Position numbers and translations under genes: made by a program
Origin: an uncultured Tenacibaculum sp.
GTDB lineage: Bacteria > Bacteroidota > Bacteroidia > Flavobacteriales > Flavobacteriaceae
DNA length: 64,000 bases
Direction: 5' to 3'
NCBI RefSeq assembly: GCF_947504135.1
Contig: NZ_CANNGG010000005.1
Span: 164,957 to 228,956 of the forward strand
In this document: positions 60,928-64,000 of the stretch, piece by piece
How positions within the stretch are numbered: the stretch's first letter is position 1
Layout: each line of letters begins with the position of its first letter
The notes under the pieces: generated by a model
Seen by the model: only the letters and a program-made list of their open reading frames with translations
Told to the model about the DNA's origin: nothing
Database searches by the model: none

Positions 60928-63654
60928 TTAATCAAAAACCTTATCTATAATAGCTTGATGACGTCTTTTAAAACGTGCACTTGAACCCGCTGCTGGTGCC
61001 GAACGATACTCTTCCGAAGCACATTCTAACCTAGCTAATTCAAAACGTTCTAACATATAACTCCAAGCCCCCATATTTTTTGGTTCTTCTTGTGCCCAAA
61101 CATAACGCTCTACATTTGGATACTTATCCATTACTTCTTTAATTTTATCATTGTGTAATGGGAATAACTGCTCTATACGAACTAAAGCTACATCTTCTCT
61201 ACCAAGCTTTTCACGTTCTTCTAATAAGTCATAATAGAACTTACCTGTACAGAACACCATTTTCTTAGCTTTTGATGTGTCAATCGTATCATCAATTACT
61301 TCTTGGAAAGCTCCGTTTGCTAAATCTTCAATAGGATTTACTGCTTTTGGTAAACGTAATAAACTTTTTGGAGTAAAAACAACTAACGGTTTTCTAAAAT
61401 CACGCTTCATCTGACGACGCAAAATGTGGTACATGTTTGCTGGTGTAGAACAGTTTGCAATTGTCCAGTTATCAGTTGACGATGATTGTAAGAAACGTTC
61501 AATTCTTCCTGATGAATGCTCTGGTCCTTGACCTTCGTATCCGTGAGGTAGTAACATTACCAATCCGTTTTGTAACTTCCACTTATCTTCTGCTGAAGAA
61601 ATATACTGGTCGAACATAATTTGTGCTCCGTTGGCAAAATCACCAAACTGAGCTTCCCAAATAGTTAAGGTATTTGGAGCTGCCATTGCATATCCGTAGT
61701 CGAAACCTAATACCCCATATTCTGATAAGTGAGAGTTGTAAATAGTCATCTCTCCTTTATTCTTAGGGTTCGTGTTTAATAAATTAACACGCTCTAAGGT
61801 TTCTTCATCACGCATAATTGCATGACGGTGAGAGAATGTTCCTCTTTCTACATCCTCACCAGAGATACGAACATCATATCCTTCTTCTAATAACGTACCG
61901 TACGCTAAGTTTTCAGCTGTACCCCAATCTAACAAATTATCTTCAAAAACCATTTTTTCACGTCCTTTTAAGATACGCTCTGCCTTACGAACAAATTTAT
62001 GTCCTTCTGGCGTTTTTGAAATAACCCTTGCAATTCCTTTTAAGTCTTCTACCGAATAAGTTGTATCTACAGGCTGTAACATATCTTGTAATTGCTTACG
62101 TACAAACCCATCCCATACATCAGGCATGAACTCTTGAATTTTAGACGTTTCTTTCTTTTTAGATTCTGTAAATTCAGCTTCTAAATGCGCCTTAAATTCA
62201 TCTGTAATTTTTTGTAAGTAGTCCGCTGTTATGCTTCCTTCTTCAATTAATTTATTAGCATAAATTTCTCTTGCGTTTTTGTGCTTAGAAATCGCTTTAT
62301 ATAGTTTTGGCTGTGTAAAACGTGGTTCATCACCTTCGTTATGACCGTATTTACGATACCCTAATAAATCAATAAAAATGTCTTTGTTGAATTTCATACG
62401 ATATTCAACAGCCATTTCCATTGCGTGACAAACAGCTTCTGCATCATCAGCATTTACATGTAGTACTGGAGATAACGTTACTTTTGCTACATCAGTACAA
62501 TACGTACTTGAACGTGCATCTAAGTAGTTAGTAGTGAATCCTACCTGGTTGTTTACTACTACGTGAATAGTACCTCCTGTTTTGTATCCGTTTAACTGTG
62601 CCATTTGCACAACTTCGTATACAATACCTTGACCTGCAATTGCAGCATCTCCGTGTACTAAAATTGGAAGTACTTTATTTTCGTTCCCTTTGTAATCTTT
62701 ATCTATTTTAGCCCTAACAATTCCTTCTGCAACTGCATCAACTGTTTCTAAGTGAGATGGATTTGGAACTAAATTCATCTTCATCTTTTGTCCACCTTGA
62801 TACGCTTTGCTTAACGTTAAACCTAAGTGATATTTAACATCTCCATCAATTTCTTGATCTTCAAAATCTTTTCCTTCAAATTCACTAAATAAATCGCGAA
62901 TTGGCTTTTTGAAAATATTTACCAAAGTATTTAAGCGTCCACGGTGTGCCATTCCTAACACACACTCTTCTACACCATACAACTCAGCTGCATCTCTAAG
63001 TGCTACACTTACCCCTGGAATTAAGGTTTCACCACCTTCAACAGAGAAACGCTTTTGCCCAACATATTTTGTTTGTAAGAAACTTTCAAAAGTTGAAGCT
63101 TGGTTTAATTTGGTAAGAATATACTTTTTAGATGCTACATCATAACTAGGATGGTTTGCGTTTTTGTTTAAACGCTCATTCCACCATTTTAACTCTTCAG
63201 GGTTGCGTACATACATATACTCAACTCCGATGCTCTCACAGAATACAGATTTTAAATAATTTATGATTTCTGCTAAACTTTTAGGCCCTATACCTAAAAT
63301 TTCTCCTGCACTAAAAACTGTAGATAAATCTGATTGATTTAATCCAAAGTTCTCAATATCTAATGTTGGGGTGTATGTTCTTCTATTTCGTACTGGATTT
63401 GTTTTGGTAAACAGATGTCCACGTGTACGGTAACCATTGATTAAATCGATTACTAAAAACTCTTTACGTACTTCTTCAGGGACTTCTACCGAAACTTCTT
63501 CATCTGTTAATGAGTAATTCTCGTTAGCCAAATCATATCCTTGAAAAAAACTTCTCCAACTTGGTTCTATCGCATCAGGATTTTTTTGATATTGTTCATA
63601 CAAATCACCTATAAAACCTGCATGTGCTGCGTTTAAGAACGAAAACTTGTCCAT
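60928..63654 (-). CDS. sucA: 2-oxoglutarate dehydrogenase E1
   Basis: The protein has 908 residues, normal length. It has the OdhA N-terminal segment (FLNAAHAGFIGDLYEQYQ), thiamine diphosphate binding region GDAAIAGQGIVYE, LLGYRKYGHNEGDEP, and transketolase-like C-terminal part with LLPHGYEGQGPEHSSGRIERFLQ (given as LLPHGYEGQGPEHSSGR). It decarboxylates 2-oxoglutarate in the TCA cycle. It is the first gene of the sucA-sucB unit. Confidence 0.97.
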   Translation of the reverse strand: MDKFSFLNAAHAGFIGDLYEQYQKNPDAIEPSWRSFFQGYDLANENYSLTDEEVSVEVPEEVRKEFLVIDLINGYRTRGHLFTKTNPVRNRRTYTPTLDIENFGLNQSDLSTVFSAGEILGIGPKSLAEIINYLKSVFCESIGVEYMYVRNPEELKWWNERLNKNANHPSYDVASKKYILTKLNQASTFESFLQTKYVGQKRFSVEGGETLIPGVSVALRDAAELYGVEECVLGMAHRGRLNTLVNIFKKPIRDLFSEFEGKDFEDQEIDGDVKYHLGLTLSKAYQGGQKMKMNLVPNPSHLETVDAVAEGIVRAKIDKDYKGNENKVLPILVHGDAAIAGQGIVYEVVQMAQLNGYKTGGTIHVVVNNQVGFTTNYLDARSSTYCTDVAKVTLSPVLHVNADDAEAVCHAMEMAVEYRMKFNKDIFIDLLGYRKYGHNEGDEPRFTQPKLYKAISKHKNAREIYANKLIEEGSITADYLQKITDEFKAHLEAEFTESKKKETSKIQEFMPDVWDGFVRKQLQDMLQPVDTTYSVEDLKGIARVISKTPEGHKFVRKAERILKGREKMVFEDNLLDWGTAENLAYGTLLEEGYDVRISGEDVERGTFSHRHAIMRDEETLERVNLLNTNPKNKGEMTIYNSHLSEYGVLGFDYGYAMAAPNTLTIWEAQFGDFANGAQIMFDQYISSAEDKWKLQNGLVMLLPHGYEGQGPEHSSGRIERFLQSSSTDNWTIANCSTPANMYHILRRQMKRDFRKPLVVFTPKSLLRLPKAVNPIEDLANGAFQEVIDDTIDTSKAKKMVFCTGKFYYDLLEEREKLGREDVALVRIEQLFPLHNDKIKEVMDKYPNVERYVWAQEEPKNMGAWSYMLERFELARLECASEEYRSAPAAGSSARFKRRHQAIIDKVFD

Positions 63655-63694
63655 ATATTTTGTTATACTTTTCTATCTATAAGAATAATGTTGA

Positions 63695-63702
63695 CAAAAG
63701 TA
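63695..63702 (-). promoter_or_regulatory. -7 box of sucA
   Basis: TACTTTTG on the minus strand, 40 nt before the start codon; no TTG at consensus spacing. Confidence 0.45.
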
Positions 63703-63863
63703 CAACTTTTAACAAAAACAGCACTCCTTTTTAGTCTAATTTTAAACTCTTTAACGAGTTTTTGTTTTTGTTAAATTTGCGTTAAACACACCTTTTCCCA
63801 CCAAAATAAAGCACTGAAATTCAGCATTAAGAAAAATTAGTTTTATTTTTTTAAAAAAATAAT

Positions 63864-63893
63864 TTGCAGATATAAAAAAAGAACTTAAATTTG
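63864..63893 (+). promoter_or_regulatory. promoter of tRNA-Asn
   Basis: TTG (63864-63866), a 19-nt spacer and TAAATTTG (63886-63893) match the Bacteroidota consensus exactly. A second TAAATTTG lies upstream at 63772-63779. The inverted repeat AAACTC/GAGTTT at about 63744-63761 sits before both. Confidence 0.75.
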
Positions 63894-63925
63894 CACTCGC
63901 ATTTTAAGACAAGTACGTCTTAAAT

Positions 63926-63999
63926 TCCTCAATAGCTCAGTTGGTTAGAGCATCTGACTGTTAATCAGAGGGTCCCTGGTTCGAGTCCAGGTTGAGGAG
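63926..63999 (+). tRNA. tRNA-Asn (GTT)
   Basis: 74 nt with complete cloverleaf: acceptor TCCTCAA/TTGAGGA, D-arm GCTC/GAGC, anticodon stem TCTGA/TCAGA with loop CTGTTAA (anticodon GTT), T-arm CCTGG/CCAGG with TTCGAGT, discriminator G. The CCA end, if encoded, would run past the window edge. It may begin a tRNA cluster. Confidence 0.97.
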
Positions 64000-64000
64000 C

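Noticed and set aside
63743..63766. Possible terminator or small RNA before the tRNA-Asn promoter
   Set aside because: AAACTC/GAGTTT form only a 6-bp stem, and no + strand transcript is known to need ending there.
1..64000. CRISPR array, prophage or insertion-sequence transposase
   Set aside because: No regularly spaced repeats, cas genes, phage structural genes or transposase motifs were seen anywhere in the window.

Overview
The window comes from an AT-rich member of the Bacteroidota, most likely a marine Flavobacteriaceae of the Tenacibaculum/Polaribacter type. Three things suggest this. Many genes are preceded by the Bacteroidota -7 box TAnnTTTG, in the best cases with TTG about 19-20 nt upstream. 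Gene sets are typical of the family: YceD-rpmF-fabH-accB-accC, GH3, YicC-gmk-nadD, eukaryote-like IleS, sufABCD, odhA/odhB. Stop-to-start spacing is tight and Shine-Dalgarno signals are weak. The genus is an inference.

Layout. Positions 1-14,902 are an accessory block, almost all on the + strand. It opens with a truncated PAS-gene fragment. It then holds a secreted protein of unknown function and decayed copies of such genes. Next comes a compact run of secreted YD-like and MORN-repeat proteins with membrane proteins. It ends with a TPR-sensor histidine kinase and a NarL-type response regulator. An intact relative of the PAS fragment (15,252-16,694) lies in the same orientation at the other side, so the block is bracketed by direct copies of a PAS gene. 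Positions 16.8-20.8 kb are a porin, BCCT osmolyte transporter and universal stress protein operon, with one clear promoter and a long leader carrying a small ORF. Convergent to it, 20.8-23.9 kb is an operon of a small membrane protein, an ATP-cone/Mrr-type nuclease, a beta-CASP metallo-beta-lactamase and a frameshifted small gene. It is preceded by a TGAT-N4-ATCA Crp/Fnr-like site.

From 24 to 52 kb the genes are mainly core functions: riboflavin and pyridoxal synthesis, L32 and fatty acid initiation, acetyl-CoA carboxylase, a Stealth glycan phosphotransferase, paired YeeE/YedE transporters, LspA, IleS with a DksA-like protein, a TerB/J-domain protein, a bacilliredoxin, UmuC/UmuD, Lrp, dCMP deaminase, a tail-specific protease, GH3, M23 peptidase, NadD, Gmk, YicC, a LysM/BON protein and ThiL. 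From 53 to 57.8 kb is the SUF iron-sulfur operon. A four-helix-bundle (S23/IVP-type) gene bracketed by about 21-nt complementary flanks fills the sufA-sufB gap, and a 26-bp near-perfect palindrome sits in the promoter. The window closes with a VOC protein, a broken SRPBCC gene, the 2-oxoglutarate dehydrogenase E1/E2 genes with a dispersed-repeat-like element between them, and tRNA-Asn at the right edge.

The best candidates for something undescribed are (i) the four-helix-bundle element inside the suf operon and hairpin-rich spacers at other operon junctions, (ii) the secreted YD/MORN cluster with its two-component pair, and (iii) the ATP-cone/Mrr plus beta-CASP operon under a putative Fnr-type site. 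All assignments come from reading sequence and motifs; no database search was possible.
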